The notes: generated by a model not told the origin, from the sequence alone. A DNA stretch of 64,000 nt from Tolypothrix tenuis PCC 7101 (GCF_002368295.1 NZ_AP018248.1:6933979-6997978), one strand, 5' to 3'; counted from the first letter of the stretch, positions 44,062 to 53,580 are shown. Translations and numbers: made by a program.

Positions 44062-45624
44062 ATGATTGAAAAAGACCAGCCAGAGCAAAGCGTAACACCG
44101 TTAATTGGGGGTGTAGAAAAGATTAGCACAATGATAGAGGGCTTTGACGATATCAGTCACGGTGGTTTGCCTATTGGAAGAACTACCTTAGTCAGTGGCA
44201 CCTCTGGCACCGGTAAAACTTTATTATCTCTACAATTTCTCTATAACGGTATCACATTCTTTGATGATCCTGGGGTATTTGTCACCTTTGAAGAATCCCC
44301 TAGCGACATTATTAAAAATGCCCATATTTTTGGGTGGAATTTGCAACGTTTAATAGACGAGGGTAAATTATTTATTCTCGATGCTTCCCCTGATCCTGAA
44401 GGTCAAGATATTGTAGGTAACTTTGACCTTTCAGCCTTGATTGAGCGGTTGCAATATGCAATTCGCAAATACAAAGCCAAACGCGTATCAATCGACTCCA
44501 TTACAGCTGTGTTTCAGCAGTATGAAGCAATGGGAGTAGTGCGACGTGAGATATTTCGTTTAGTCGCCCGTCTCAAACAGCTGAGTGTCACGACTGTGAT
44601 TACCACCGAACGCAGCGAAGAATATGGGCCAGTCGCTTCTTTTGGAGTAGAAGAATTTGTTTCTGATAACGTTGTCATAGTTCGCAACGTTTTAGAAGGA
44701 GAACGCCGCCGCCGCACCATTGAAATTTTGAAATTGCGCGGTACAACTCATATGAAAGGTGAATATCCTTTTACCATTACCAATGAAGGAGTGAATATTT
44801 TCCCATTGGGAGCAATGCGCTTGACACAAAGGTCTTCTAATGTGCGAGTATCTTCCGGGGTGAAAACCTTGGATGAAATGTGTGGTGGTGGCTTCTTTAA
44901 AGATTCGATTATTTTAGCCACAGGAGCCACAGGTACTGGTAAAACATTATTAGTCAGCAAATTTATTCAAGATGGCTGCCTCAATGGTGAACAGGCGATA
45001 TTATTTGCTTACGAGGAATCGCGTGCCCAGCTTTCTCGGAATGCTTCCTCTTGGGGAATTGATTTTGAGGAATTAGAAAAACAAGGCTTACTCAAAATCA
45101 TCTGTACCTATCCTGAATCAACTGGCTTAGAAGACCATCTGCAAATTATTAAGTCAGAAATCGCTGTTTTCAAGCCAGCGAGAATTGCTATTGACTCTCT
45201 TTCGGCTTTAGCTAGAGGAGTCAGTAATAATGCCTTTAGACAGTTTGTTATTGGTGTTACTGGTTACGCAAAACAAGAAGAAATTACAGGGTTTTTTACC
45301 AACACAACTGACCAATTTATGGGATCGCATTCGATTACTGATTCCCATATTTCCACGATTACTGACACAATTTTGATGTTACAGTATGTAGAAATTCGGG
45401 GAGAAATGTCCCGGGCAATTAATGTATTCAAAATGCGGGGATCTTGGCATGATAAAGGTATCCGCGAGTACAATATAACTGCTGCCGGCCCAGAAATTAA
45501 AGATTCTTTCCGGAATTATGAAAGAATTGTTAGTGGTGCCCCTACCCGCGTTAGTATCGATGAAAAGGCGGAACTTTCTCGCATAGTCAAAAGTTTTGAA
45601 GGTAAACAGAGTTCCGATTCCTAA
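44062..45624 (+). CDS. kaiC: Circadian clock ATPase/kinase KaiC
   Basis: A 520-residue double RecA-like ATPase. CI has P-loop GTSGTGKT (46-53) and catalytic glutamates in TFEESP; CII has GATGTGKT (about 290) and FAYEESRAQL. The phosphorylation pair falls at Ser431-Thr432 (HISTITDT), the same positions as in Synechococcus elongatus. The hexamer autophosphorylates and dephosphorylates with a period of about a day and sets gene expression through output kinases. The gap of 284 bases before it may contain an internal promoter. Confidence 0.97.
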   Translation: MIEKDQPEQSVTPLIGGVEKISTMIEGFDDISHGGLPIGRTTLVSGTSGTGKTLLSLQFLYNGITFFDDPGVFVTFEESPSDIIKNAHIFGWNLQRLIDEGKLFILDASPDPEGQDIVGNFDLSALIERLQYAIRKYKAKRVSIDSITAVFQQYEAMGVVRREIFRLVARLKQLSVTTVITTERSEEYGPVASFGVEEFVSDNVVIVRNVLEGERRRRTIEILKLRGTTHMKGEYPFTITNEGVNIFPLGAMRLTQRSSNVRVSSGVKTLDEMCGGGFFKDSIILATGATGTGKTLLVSKFIQDGCLNGEQAILFAYEESRAQLSRNASSWGIDFEELEKQGLLKIICTYPESTGLEDHLQIIKSEIAVFKPARIAIDSLSALARGVSNNAFRQFVIGVTGYAKQEEITGFFTNTTDQFMGSHSITDSHISTITDTILMLQYVEIRGEMSRAINVFKMRGSWHDKGIREYNITAAGPEIKDSFRNYERIVSGAPTRVSIDEKAELSRIVKSFEGKQSSDS

Positions 45625-45727
45625 ATTTGGTATCGTACTATATTCTCTTCTCAATTTAGTGACGTGCTATATTCTGTGGTGAAGAAAAGGTTTCTGCCGC
45701 TAGATTGATTTTGTGTGAGGGGATGCG

Positions 45728-47977
45728 GTGAAAGGACAGCAATTATTCCATACTTTTTTGCCTGGTGTAACAGCAGCAGTATTGACAAGTCAGCCTGCTT
45801 GGGCTGGTACTGTGAAAGTTGATCGGGTACAGCTGACATCTTCTCCTAATGTTGTGACTTCTACATATAGTCAAACCTTAGTTGCAGATGGTACGAATTT
45901 CCAATTGAATGACCCGGTGGGGAATAAGTTTACCACCTTAGTACCTACCAGTAATTGGAATTTACGGGATGTGAAACGGTTAAGCGATCGCACTTTACCC
46001 GCGATCGCTATAGGCAATAATAGTTCGTTTAAAGCACAAATACTTAGAGAAAATCAAAGTAGATTTTTCCATCTGACATCTACCTCATATATTTCCCAAC
46101 AACCAGATTTAAAAAAATCTCCTGAAAGCAACCAAATACAAAATAACTTAGCCACCACTGGAGAAAAATTAGAGCAGAAAGTCGTTTCTAGTTCTAGAAG
46201 AAAACTGTCGCTGATTGAGCAAAGAAACTTACTGTTGTCTGCTTCACAACCAGTAATTACCCAAAAGAAAAATCCTCAAGCTCAATTGCAGGCAGCTTTA
46301 TCACCTAAAACTATAAATCTCGGCTCGGCAAAGTTGTTGGAAATACCCAATTGCTCAGAGGGATCAGGGAACAACTCAACCTCTTCAGGCTATTTACTTT
46401 TAAAATCTGGAAGCTGTCAAACCGCTACAACTGCTAAGGATCTACTGGCTCAAACACCTGGTAGTGCTGTACAGGTTCCCACCGCGCCAGCAACAGGAAC
46501 TCCCACGCCTGGTAGTGCTGTACAAATTCCCACTACACCAGCAACAGGAACTCCCACACCAGGGGTTACGGTACCTGTAACTGCGCCAGCTACCGGCACT
46601 CAGACACCCAGTGGTACCGTGCAGGTTCCAGAAAACTTAACTCCTAACCCCAATCCGCTGCAATTTCCTACTAAACCCGAAGAAGTTACCATCCAAGGAA
46701 ATCAGCCGATTACTTTGGCGCAAGCATTGGAGTTAGCAAAGCGTAGCAATCGGCAGTTACAGGTGTCGCAGTTAGAGTTGGAGCGTAGTCGAGCCGCGCT
46801 ACGTGAAGCGCAAGCTGCTCTGTTTCCCACTGTTGGTGTGAGTGCTGATGTGACTCGTCAGCGTACTGTTTCCGAGACCTACAATGTCAAAGTCCAACAG
46901 CAGGGACAAGAAGGACTACCACCTGCATTCCGCGAACAAATTGACCCAGCACCCAGTACAACAAATTTTAATGGTCAAGCTCAACTCAGCTATGACATCT
47001 ATACTTCTGGTAGCCGCCAAGCTAATATTCGTTCAGCTGAAGAACAGGTACGTTTTAATGAGTTGGCGGTAGAGAATCAGGCTGAAGAAATTCGCTTGAC
47101 TGTCTCTACAGATTATTACAATCTGCAACAACGTGACGAACAAGTACGCATTGCTCAGTCGGCGGTAGCAAATGCCCAAGCGAGTTTGCGGGATGCCGAA
47201 GCATTAGAGCGAGCTGGGGTTGGTACGAGATTCGATGTGCTGCGTTCTCAGGTAAATTTAGCGAACTCACAACAGGATTTAACTAATGCTATTTCCTTAC
47301 AGCAAATAGCTCGCCGTCAGTTAGCAGCTCGGTTGAGTTTGCCACAGTTGGTAAATATTACAGCCGCAGATCCTGTAAGATTAGCTGGCCTTTGGAACCA
47401 GACATTAGAACAAAGTATTATCCTCGCTTTGCAAAACCGCCCAGATTTACAACAACAATTGGCACAACGGAACATTAACGAACAACAAAGACGGCAAGCA
47501 TTAGCAGCTTTAGGGCCACAGGTGAGTTTAATTGCTAGCTATCAGTTGTTCGATCAGTTTAACGATAATATCAGCGTTGCCGATGGTTATTCAGTAGGGG
47601 TCAGAGCGACACTCAACTTATTTGATGGTGGAGCAGCTAGAGCCAGAGCAGCACAAGCCAGAGCAAATATTGCGATCGCGGAAACAAATTTTGCTGAACA
47701 GCGCAATCAAATCCGCTTCCAAGTAGAACAAGCCTTTTCTACCCAGCAATCTAGTTTAGAAAACGTTCAAACTGCCAATACTGCTCTCGAACAGGCTAGA
47801 GAAGCTTTGCGCCTAGCACGTTTGCGTTTCCAAGCAGGTGTAGGTACTCAAACTGATGTGATTAACTCAGAAAACGATTTAACCAGAGCCGAGGGTAATC
47901 GGATCACAGCAATTTTGGACTACAACCGCGCTTTAGCTCAGTTACAACGCGCTGTCACTTTAAGAGCATTTCGGTAA
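45728..47977 (+). CDS. TolC-family outer membrane efflux protein (HgdD-like)
   Basis: A 749-residue protein. A signal peptide of about 28 residues (FLPGVTAAVLTSQPAWAG) and then about 290 residues without family motifs, including tandem TPGSAVQVPT and PATGTP units at about 245-300. Next come two OEP domains from about 325 (NQPITLAQALELAKRSNRQL, ANIRSAEEQVRFNELAVENQ, and LRLARLRFQAGVGTQTDVIN). This trimeric outer-membrane duct exports proteins, drugs or glycolipids; in Anabaena the TolC homologue HgdD is needed for heterocyst glycolipid export (known for the family). The start is GTG at 45728. It follows kaiC by 103 bases. Confidence 0.9.
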   Translation: MKGQQLFHTFLPGVTAAVLTSQPAWAGTVKVDRVQLTSSPNVVTSTYSQTLVADGTNFQLNDPVGNKFTTLVPTSNWNLRDVKRLSDRTLPAIAIGNNSSFKAQILRENQSRFFHLTSTSYISQQPDLKKSPESNQIQNNLATTGEKLEQKVVSSSRRKLSLIEQRNLLLSASQPVITQKKNPQAQLQAALSPKTINLGSAKLLEIPNCSEGSGNNSTSSGYLLLKSGSCQTATTAKDLLAQTPGSAVQVPTAPATGTPTPGSAVQIPTTPATGTPTPGVTVPVTAPATGTQTPSGTVQVPENLTPNPNPLQFPTKPEEVTIQGNQPITLAQALELAKRSNRQLQVSQLELERSRAALREAQAALFPTVGVSADVTRQRTVSETYNVKVQQQGQEGLPPAFREQIDPAPSTTNFNGQAQLSYDIYTSGSRQANIRSAEEQVRFNELAVENQAEEIRLTVSTDYYNLQQRDEQVRIAQSAVANAQASLRDAEALERAGVGTRFDVLRSQVNLANSQQDLTNAISLQQIARRQLAARLSLPQLVNITAADPVRLAGLWNQTLEQSIILALQNRPDLQQQLAQRNINEQQRRQALAALGPQVSLIASYQLFDQFNDNISVADGYSVGVRATLNLFDGGAARARAAQARANIAIAETNFAEQRNQIRFQVEQAFSTQQSSLENVQTANTALEQAREALRLARLRFQAGVGTQTDVINSENDLTRAEGNRITAILDYNRALAQLQRAVTLRAFR

Positions 47978-48095
47978 GGGTCAAAGGTCAAGGGTCAAGG
48001 GTCAAAGTTTGTAGAGACGCGATTCATCGCGTCTTTACTCAAAGGTCACCCTTGCTCCCCAATCCCCAATACCCAGTCCCCAATCCCCAGCCCCC
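47978..48095. repeat. GGTCAAG repeats and palindrome
   Basis: Tandem GGGTCAAGGGTCAA words, then AGACGCGATTCATCGCGTCT at 48015-48034, then CCCCAAT(A/C) heptamers. It separates tolC from the next gene. Confidence 0.75.
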
Positions 48096-48173
48096 CTAAG
48101 CCGAACGATGAATAATCAATCAAAATTGGAATAACATAGCTGAGTATTTAATTACTCGGCTGACGATACGCAT

Positions 48174-48551
48174 ATGACTACAGTTACATCACAAGAAATT
48201 GCACAGTTTCGCTCTCAATTAACAGATGATCCTAGGGCAATGGAAGTACTGGACTTAATTGAGGACTGTGAGGGGGATTTAGAAGATGCTGCGATGACCC
48301 TAGCCATTAAAGCAGGACAGGAGCCAGAAAGGGCTAATTCTGAATGGTTAGATGCTTTGGCAAGAAAGTGGCGGGCTGTAATTTGTGAGCAAGAATATCG
48401 GGGTGAATTGTTGACTGGTTCAATTAAAGAGATGATGGCATATCTTTATACAATGCCGACATTTCCTAAAGTTTTGGCAGTACCCGTTTTAATATATGTA
48501 ATCAAACAAGGTGTAAATAATTTTTGCGAACCGTTAGATTTGCTCAAATGA
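48174..48551 (+). CDS. Conserved cyanobacterial hypothetical protein
   Basis: A 125-residue, mainly helical protein with an acidic N-terminal half (DDPRAMEVLDLIEDCEGDLE) and a C-terminal hydrophobic stretch FPKVLAVPVLIYVIKQGV. I do not recognise its family. The ATG at 48174 follows CATATGACT without a ribosome binding site. Confidence 0.68.
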   Translation: MTTVTSQEIAQFRSQLTDDPRAMEVLDLIEDCEGDLEDAAMTLAIKAGQEPERANSEWLDALARKWRAVICEQEYRGELLTGSIKEMMAYLYTMPTFPKVLAVPVLIYVIKQGVNNFCEPLDLLK

Positions 48552-48710
48552 TTGGTAGGGCGGCGCAATTAAATTTAACTGGCTAAGGCTACCATTGTTT
48601 ATTGTTCATTCGCCAATCGAAAATCTCAAATCTCAAATCCAAAATTGTCTGACCTGCACTGGTACGCTGTTAATTAAGGCAAATTTTCCAAAGACAACCT
48701 TTCTGAAACA

Positions 48711-49214
48711 ATGTATTACCTTGTTGCCGTATTAGCAGACCGTATCCAAGCTGAAGCTGCTTACTTAGCTCTAGAAAAAGAAGCCATAAAAAGTACTATC
48801 CTTGGTAGAGGTTATAAGACTGCCGATGAGTTCGGCTTGATTGACCCTCAAGAACAAGCCAAGAAGCAAGTACGGCTGATGGCAATCTGGTTAGTACCCT
48901 TCGGCTTTTTTGCGGGCTTTACCTTTAGCTACATTACGGGTTTAGATACCTTTGCTTGGGCTGGTGAAATTGGCAATCACATTGTCGGGGGACTACTAGG
49001 TGCAGCTAGTGGTGCTATGGGTAGTGTGTTTGTTGGTGGTGGAGTCGGTTTAATTTCAGGTGGTGGAGATGCTTTACCCTACCGGAATCGCTTAGATGCA
49101 GGTAAATATCTCGTAGTAGTTCAAGGTTCTGAAATTCTCACCAAGCAAGCAACCAGAATTTTACGCCAGTTTGAGCCAGAAAATATGCAGGGTTACGCAG
49201 ATACCACAAGTTAA
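48711..49214 (+). CDS. Conserved membrane protein with glycine-rich helices
   Basis: A 167-residue protein. About 60 soluble residues (MYYLVAVLADRIQAEAAYLA) and then two or three membrane segments, IWLVPFGFFAGFTFSYITGL and VGGLLGAASGAMGSVFVGGG. The second is a glycine-zipper type helix. The C-terminus returns to a soluble strand (KYLVVVQGSEILTKQATRIL). The function is unknown. Confidence 0.7.
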   Translation: MYYLVAVLADRIQAEAAYLALEKEAIKSTILGRGYKTADEFGLIDPQEQAKKQVRLMAIWLVPFGFFAGFTFSYITGLDTFAWAGEIGNHIVGGLLGAASGAMGSVFVGGGVGLISGGGDALPYRNRLDAGKYLVVVQGSEILTKQATRILRQFEPENMQGYADTTS

Positions 49215-49338
49215 GGGACTTCTACGTAAAAAATATCCCATTGATGGGCAGAGGGGCAGGGGGCAGGGAGCAGGGAGCAGGGGGAGTAAAATTCATACTA
49301 AGTCTAGAAATTGGAATAATTTATTTTTTGGAGTTCCT
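49214..49338. repeat. Dispersed repeat family E, copy 2
   Basis: AGGGACTTCTACGTAAAAAA at the left and TTATTTTTTGGAGTTCCT at the right are inverted (reverse complement AGGAACTCCAAAAAATAA). The centre has tandem GGGGCAGGGAGCAGGGAGCA. It shares ordered words with 14492-14612. It begins at the last base of the upstream stop codon. The remaining bases to 49572 hold no gene. Confidence 0.6.
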
Positions 49339-49572
49339 AAAGGCTAAAGGATGAAAAAAAGTAATTAGATACAAATCCTAAATTTGTAATTTTATGGGAT
49401 ATTCTCTTAATCCTTCATTCTTCTCCTCTCGGAGACGCTACAGGTAGCTTGCTTCTTTGCTGGGGTAAGTACTTCACACTTCAGATAACGTTAAAATTAA
49501 AGAGTAGTCAGGAGTAATGAGTCAATATTGTTTGATTGTTGACTTGTAGCTCAAAACTCTTAATTTTTAAGA

Positions 49573-50352
49573 ATGTTGCCCAGAGAAGAACTTTTAAAAG
49601 GCGTTGAAAATCGAGACAGTGTAGCGCGTGTAATCGATCAAGCAGAACAAGCAATTAAAACTTGGGAAGTTGTGCTGACAGATTTTTTGTCTCCCCCAGA
49701 ATTAGCAGAAATTCAACGCGTATTTAGTCGGTTAACAGAGGTGCAGTTGGTGGCGTGGGGTGGATATCCGCAAGCTGAACGCCAAAGATTAGCGATCGCA
49801 CGCGCAGAAATACCTTTAGATCAGTCTCAAGTTGCTGTAACAGCATTAGAAATTGCTGGGAATTTTTTGTTTGATACCGCCACACACCGCGACTTTTTAG
49901 GCGCAATGTTAGGGACAGGCATCGTCAGAGAAAAGACAGGAGATATTATTGTCTTAGGCGAACGCGGCGCACAAGCAATTGTTGCACCAGAGTTAGCAGA
50001 ATTTTTAGAGATGAATCTCAAGCAGGTGCGATCGGTTCCTGTAAAAACCCAACCTATTGAAATTAGCGAATTGAAGGTTAGAGAACCGAAGAAAAAAGAA
50101 ATGACTACTGTCGAGGCTTCTTTAAGATTAGATGCGATCGCCTCTGCTGGTTTTGGGATGTCTCGAAGCAAAATGGTTGATTTAATCGATTCCGGTGATG
50201 TGCGCGTTAACTGGAAGGATGTTTCCCAAGCTAGTTCTCAAGTAAAAACAGGGGACTTAATTGCCATTCGTGGTAAGGGACGTTTAGAAGTTGGGGAAGT
50301 TGCTGTTACGAAAAAAGACCGTTATCGCGTACAGTTAACTAGATTTATGTAA
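49573..50352 (+). CDS. Photosystem II S4-domain protein
   Basis: A 259-residue RNA-binding protein of the family named for photosystem II in cyanobacteria and chloroplasts. N-terminal helical domain (MLPREELLKGVENRDSVARV), middle HRDFLGAMLGTGIVREKTGD, and C-terminal S4 domain at about 185-245 (LRLDAIASAGFGMSRSKMVD then LIDSGDVRVNW). Plants have a related protein in chloroplasts. It is cytoplasmic; the target RNA is unknown. Confidence 0.92.
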   Translation: MLPREELLKGVENRDSVARVIDQAEQAIKTWEVVLTDFLSPPELAEIQRVFSRLTEVQLVAWGGYPQAERQRLAIARAEIPLDQSQVAVTALEIAGNFLFDTATHRDFLGAMLGTGIVREKTGDIIVLGERGAQAIVAPELAEFLEMNLKQVRSVPVKTQPIEISELKVREPKKKEMTTVEASLRLDAIASAGFGMSRSKMVDLIDSGDVRVNWKDVSQASSQVKTGDLIAIRGKGRLEVGEVAVTKKDRYRVQLTRFM

Positions 50353-50469
50353 ACCATTGTTAGTACAACAAAGTTGTCATCCCAATTCACATAAGGTTCC
50401 AATAAATCCATGATTAAAAAGGACACAACATAGTTGTGTCCATATTTATATTTCGCGTTCTTTTTCCAA

Positions 50470-50500
50470 ATCTAATTACGAATTACGAATTACGAATTAT
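50470..50500. repeat. AATTACG tandem repeat
   Basis: Three AATTACG units immediately downstream of the minus-strand SDR gene. Confidence 0.75.
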
Positions 50501-51276
50501 TAGACTTTAAAACTTCTTGCCAACATATTTAGCAAAATTTTTCTTGGTACTACTCTAGCTAATGTAGTTCTAACTTGAGTTTTGACATCACCAATTACAA
50601 CGCTTGGTTGCCAATTCTCCAAAGCTTTTAAAGAAGCTTGGACAACTTCTTCACTAGTAAACATTTGATTTGTATTACCTGCTAAAGTTGGTGGAAAATT
50701 AGCTTCAGCAAAAAAGTTAGTTTCTATTGGGCCCGGACAAGTCACAAGAACACGAATACCATAAGGGCGATTTTCTGCCCATAATGCTTGACTAAAACTG
50801 AGAATAAAAGCTTTGCTAGCAGCATAAACCGAAAGATAGGGCATCGGTTGAAATGCCGTAATTGAAGATACATTAATAATGCTGCCTGATTGACGTTGGC
50901 GCATCAAAGGCAGAAATTTATGAGTTAAATCTACTAAAGATAGAATATTTAATTGGACTATTTTGACTTGCTTTTCTCCATCGGAACTAGCAAAATCTCC
51001 ATAATCACCGAACCCAGCATTATTAATTAATAAGTCAATAGATAACCCCTTGGCTTGTATGGCTTCAAAAACTGCTTGAGCCGCATTAGGTTCTGTTAAG
51101 TCCTTAACTATAAATTCAACTTTAATTTGATAATTTTTTTGGATTTCTTCAGTAAGCTGATGCAGTTTATCTGCTGAACGTGCCACTAAAACTAGATTTG
51201 TATTACGTGCAGCTAGTTCTTGGGCAAAGGCTCTACCAATACCACTAGAGGCACCTGTAATTAAAGCAGTTGACAT
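50500..51276 (-). CDS. Short-chain dehydrogenase/reductase
   Basis: A 258-residue classical SDR. Cofactor motif TALITGASSGIGRAFAQELA, NNAG at INNAGFGDYG, catalytic Ser in NVSSITAF and Tyr-x-x-x-Lys in YAASKAF; the substrate region is variable. The C-terminus resembles the DltE/YqjQ-like subgroup. The substrate cannot be told. Confidence 0.92.
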   Translation of the reverse strand: MSTALITGASSGIGRAFAQELAARNTNLVLVARSADKLHQLTEEIQKNYQIKVEFIVKDLTEPNAAQAVFEAIQAKGLSIDLLINNAGFGDYGDFASSDGEKQVKIVQLNILSLVDLTHKFLPLMRQRQSGSIINVSSITAFQPMPYLSVYAASKAFILSFSQALWAENRPYGIRVLVTCPGPIETNFFAEANFPPTLAGNTNQMFTSEEVVQASLKALENWQPSVVIGDVKTQVRTTLARVVPRKILLNMLARSFKV

Positions 51277-51435
51277 TCTAAATATTTTACGGAAAATTCT
51301 ATCAACTAATAGATATTAACAATAGTTATTGTACTTTTTACCCATCTGAAGTGATATAGCAAAATTCCAAAAGTCATACTCAAAGGTATATGAATGTTTT
51401 GTAGCGGCACAGCATTGCTGTGCCCTCAGCAGCTA

Positions 51436-52842
51436 TTATCTACTTCTGCGAATAGCACCTTGCCAATTAATAGTTTGCTTCGCCGAACGTCCACCCAACG
51501 AACGAGTAGCGACAACCTCAATATCAACATTTACACCGGAAGTCAACTCTACAGGACGCGACATCGGTAGCTTACCTAATGCTAAGGTAAAACGATTATA
51601 GTCGCGGCTGACAAGTTCCGCAGGTATATCACCTTCGTATAAAGTCAGGTAATCAGACAAGCCAGAAGAACTATCCTTTGCCCGGAATTTTACCCGAAAC
51701 TGAGTCTGAATTGCTTGAGATTTTGCTGCCAAATCGACAATTTTCAAATTGAGATTCTGTTCTGCACCAGCAAATTCTGCTACTGCTAACCTTGTCACAT
51801 CTTGCTTGGAGATTGCATTCTTGACTGTAAAAGTAGTCAAATTAGTCGTAGTCTGGCTGCTACCATCAACCCACAAATCCTCTGGAAAAGTAATTTCTAC
51901 TTCCTTACTATCATTTAAATTCAAGGTGGCTACAGGATTACCAAAGCTGCTAATGGGTTGCTTTTCTTGCCAAAGTAGCTGAAAAGCCCCTTCTAAACGG
52001 CGATCAAATTCCCGATATTCATCTGCAATTACTGAACCAGACGCAAGTAAAGAAGCAGCCCCATTGCGATTATTCCATTTATTTTTGGAAAGGTTAAATT
52101 GTTTACCAGTTAATTCTGCAACAGCAGCTTGCAAAGTTGGTAAATCCCCCGCTAAGGATTCTTTACCTTGAATAATACTTAAAATTCCTAAGCGCCCTTG
52201 CCTACCATCGCCACCATCGCTACCATAGCGCCCATCTCTGCCATCGTTACATCGGTAAACCTTATCCGTACATTTATAATCGGGGCTTCCAGGGGTTCCC
52301 GTACAAGTTTTGACTTCCCAACTGCGTACACGACAATTGCAACCTCTAGCACCATTACCACCGCGTCCACCGCGTCCACCTTCGCCCCCACTAGCGCGAA
52401 TTAAAACTTGCCGCAAGTCTGCCAAATTGGTGTAATAGGCTGTAACAGAACCTCCATTTCCGCCATCTCCGCCTCTACCACCGGCACCACCATTCCCACC
52501 ACTGGGTGCATTAATATCACGGTTGACGTTCTCATGTTTGTAACCGCAGTCAGCTTTACTCCCACGTTGGCCATCTTCTCCATCCTCACCATTTTCCCCG
52601 GCGAGATTGAGATTCACAGGAGTACCATCTACAAAAATAGTTTGGTTTTGACCGTCGCGCCCATTTCTTCCTGTTCGCCCATCACTTCCTGTATTACCAT
52701 CTGTGCCATAATTCTTACCACCTTTCCCATATTCCCCCTGAGCAAATGCTGGGCATAAAACTGAGCCAGAGGCAGGTAAAAAGCTAGTAAATAAACAAAA
52801 GGTCAACAGCAGTGGCAGCTTACGCGAAAAACCCTTGTACAT
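51436..52842 (-). CDS. Secreted glycine-rich collagen-like protein
   Basis: A 468-residue exported protein. Signal peptide at about 1-34 (LLLTFCLFTSFLPASGSVLC then PAFAQGEY). Two Gly-X-Y-like runs follow: GTDGNTGSDGRTGRNGRDG and, after a Cys-containing linker, GGNGGAGGRGGDGGNGG and GGEGGRGGRGGNGARG, separated by a helical segment. Several Cys (RGCNCR, KTCTGT, YKCTDK, YRCND) suggest disulfides. The C-terminal 250 residues are non-repetitive and hydrophilic. Bacterial collagen-like proteins usually form surface or sheath fibres. The ATG at 52842 is preferred over a TTG eight codons upstream. The strand-specific repeats also open false frames. Confidence 0.83.
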   Translation of the reverse strand: MYKGFSRKLPLLLTFCLFTSFLPASGSVLCPAFAQGEYGKGGKNYGTDGNTGSDGRTGRNGRDGQNQTIFVDGTPVNLNLAGENGEDGEDGQRGSKADCGYKHENVNRDINAPSGGNGGAGGRGGDGGNGGSVTAYYTNLADLRQVLIRASGGEGGRGGRGGNGARGCNCRVRSWEVKTCTGTPGSPDYKCTDKVYRCNDGRDGRYGSDGGDGRQGRLGILSIIQGKESLAGDLPTLQAAVAELTGKQFNLSKNKWNNRNGAASLLASGSVIADEYREFDRRLEGAFQLLWQEKQPISSFGNPVATLNLNDSKEVEITFPEDLWVDGSSQTTTNLTTFTVKNAISKQDVTRLAVAEFAGAEQNLNLKIVDLAAKSQAIQTQFRVKFRAKDSSSGLSDYLTLYEGDIPAELVSRDYNRFTLALGKLPMSRPVELTSGVNVDIEVVATRSLGGRSAKQTINWQGAIRRSR

Positions 52843-53034
52843 CGGTGAACACTTAAATAGTTGCAACTATTTATGACGCTATATTTCAGTATTTTGCTCC
52901 CCTATGTCAAGTGGTGCGGAATACTGAAAAATGCAGTACTGGATTATACCAACTTAAATAATGTTTGCGATCAATAAATTCTTTGTGGGGGCACGGCAGC
53001 AGTAAGATAATTTTATGTACCACAAGATTGTGGA

Positions 53035-53451
53035 CACTGGTGTCAACTTAACGTGAAACCCGCTTGGTTGCAAGGTTTCGCCCTCACCCCCAGCCCCTCT
53101 CCCACCTGGCTATCCATTAGTCACATCTTTCTTTACAATCTTGAAATGCTTATTTTGTGGGCATCTTGAACACTGAGGTGTCAAACATACTTGACAGATT
53201 AACTCTTAGTCTTCTCGCTAAAATTAGGTTTTTATTGAGAATTGATGACGAAGGAATCAGGGTTATAAAAAGCGTGAGTGAATACTCTCGTAAATGTTGA
53301 GAAAGATCCGGGTAATGGATAGCCCACCTGGAGAGGGGAGCAAGAGATTTAGTTCCCCTTCTCCCGGGGGAGAAGGGGTTAGGGGATGAGGGCGCGAGGT
53401 AATTGTACAACGCTCGCCCTATATAGCTTTTAGCTTAAGTTGACACCAATG
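53035..53451. mobile_element. Miniature element family B, copy B2, carrying element D
   Basis: Ends CACTGGTGTCAACTTAA and TTAAGTTGACACCAATG are 17-bp inverted repeats, with a 5-bp direct repeat GTGGA (53030-53034 and 53452-53456). Without D it is almost the same as B1 at 21044. Confidence 0.82.
53108..53324. mobile_element. Miniature element D (217 bp) nested in B2
   Basis: Ends GGCTATCCATTA and TAATGGATAGCC are perfect 12-bp inverted repeats, and the similarity extends to about 27 bases (ATCTTTCT on both sides). It is flanked by CACCT (53103-53107 and 53325-53329), a 5-bp target duplication. No long coding frame lies inside, so it is a non-autonomous or deleted element. It splits the fold-back region of B2. 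Confidence 0.8.
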
Positions 53452-53507
53452 GTGGATGCCGTGCGCCTACAATCTGTCGCATTCTTTTTTCAAATTGCTA
53501 TAAGAGA

Positions 53508-53526
53508 AGCGGGCAAGATGCCCGCT
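53508..53526. terminator. Hairpin between the nested elements and mnmA
   Basis: AGCGGGCA/TGCCCGCT with loop AGA, 55 bases past the mnmA stop on the minus strand. The T-tail is poor, so this is a possible weak terminator or a small repeat. Confidence 0.4.
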
Positions 53527-53580
53527 CTACAAGAGTTATATGATTAATGTTTGGACATTATCTGGTTGCAATCTCAGACT

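Larger units (their letters stand above)
52945..53502. mobile_element. Miniature element family C, copy C4, split by elements B2 and D
   Basis: The left part from TATACCAACTTAAATAATGT runs to about 53034 and the right part resumes with TGGATGCCGTGCGCCTACAA and ends CATTCTTTTTTCAAATTGCT at 53500. Joining the two restores a C-type element similar to C3 (which reads GATTGCGGATGCCGTG at the junction). So element B2 was inserted into C4. Confidence 0.7.

Noticed and set aside
52188..52758. Long frames in other phases over the glycine-rich gene
   Set aside because: They result from GGN-type codon bias on the opposite and shifted frames of the collagen-like gene.
53150..53410. 86-codon minus-strand frame in the nested elements
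   Set aside because: It spans the boundary of elements D and B2, so it arose from the insertion and is not an ancestral transposase gene.
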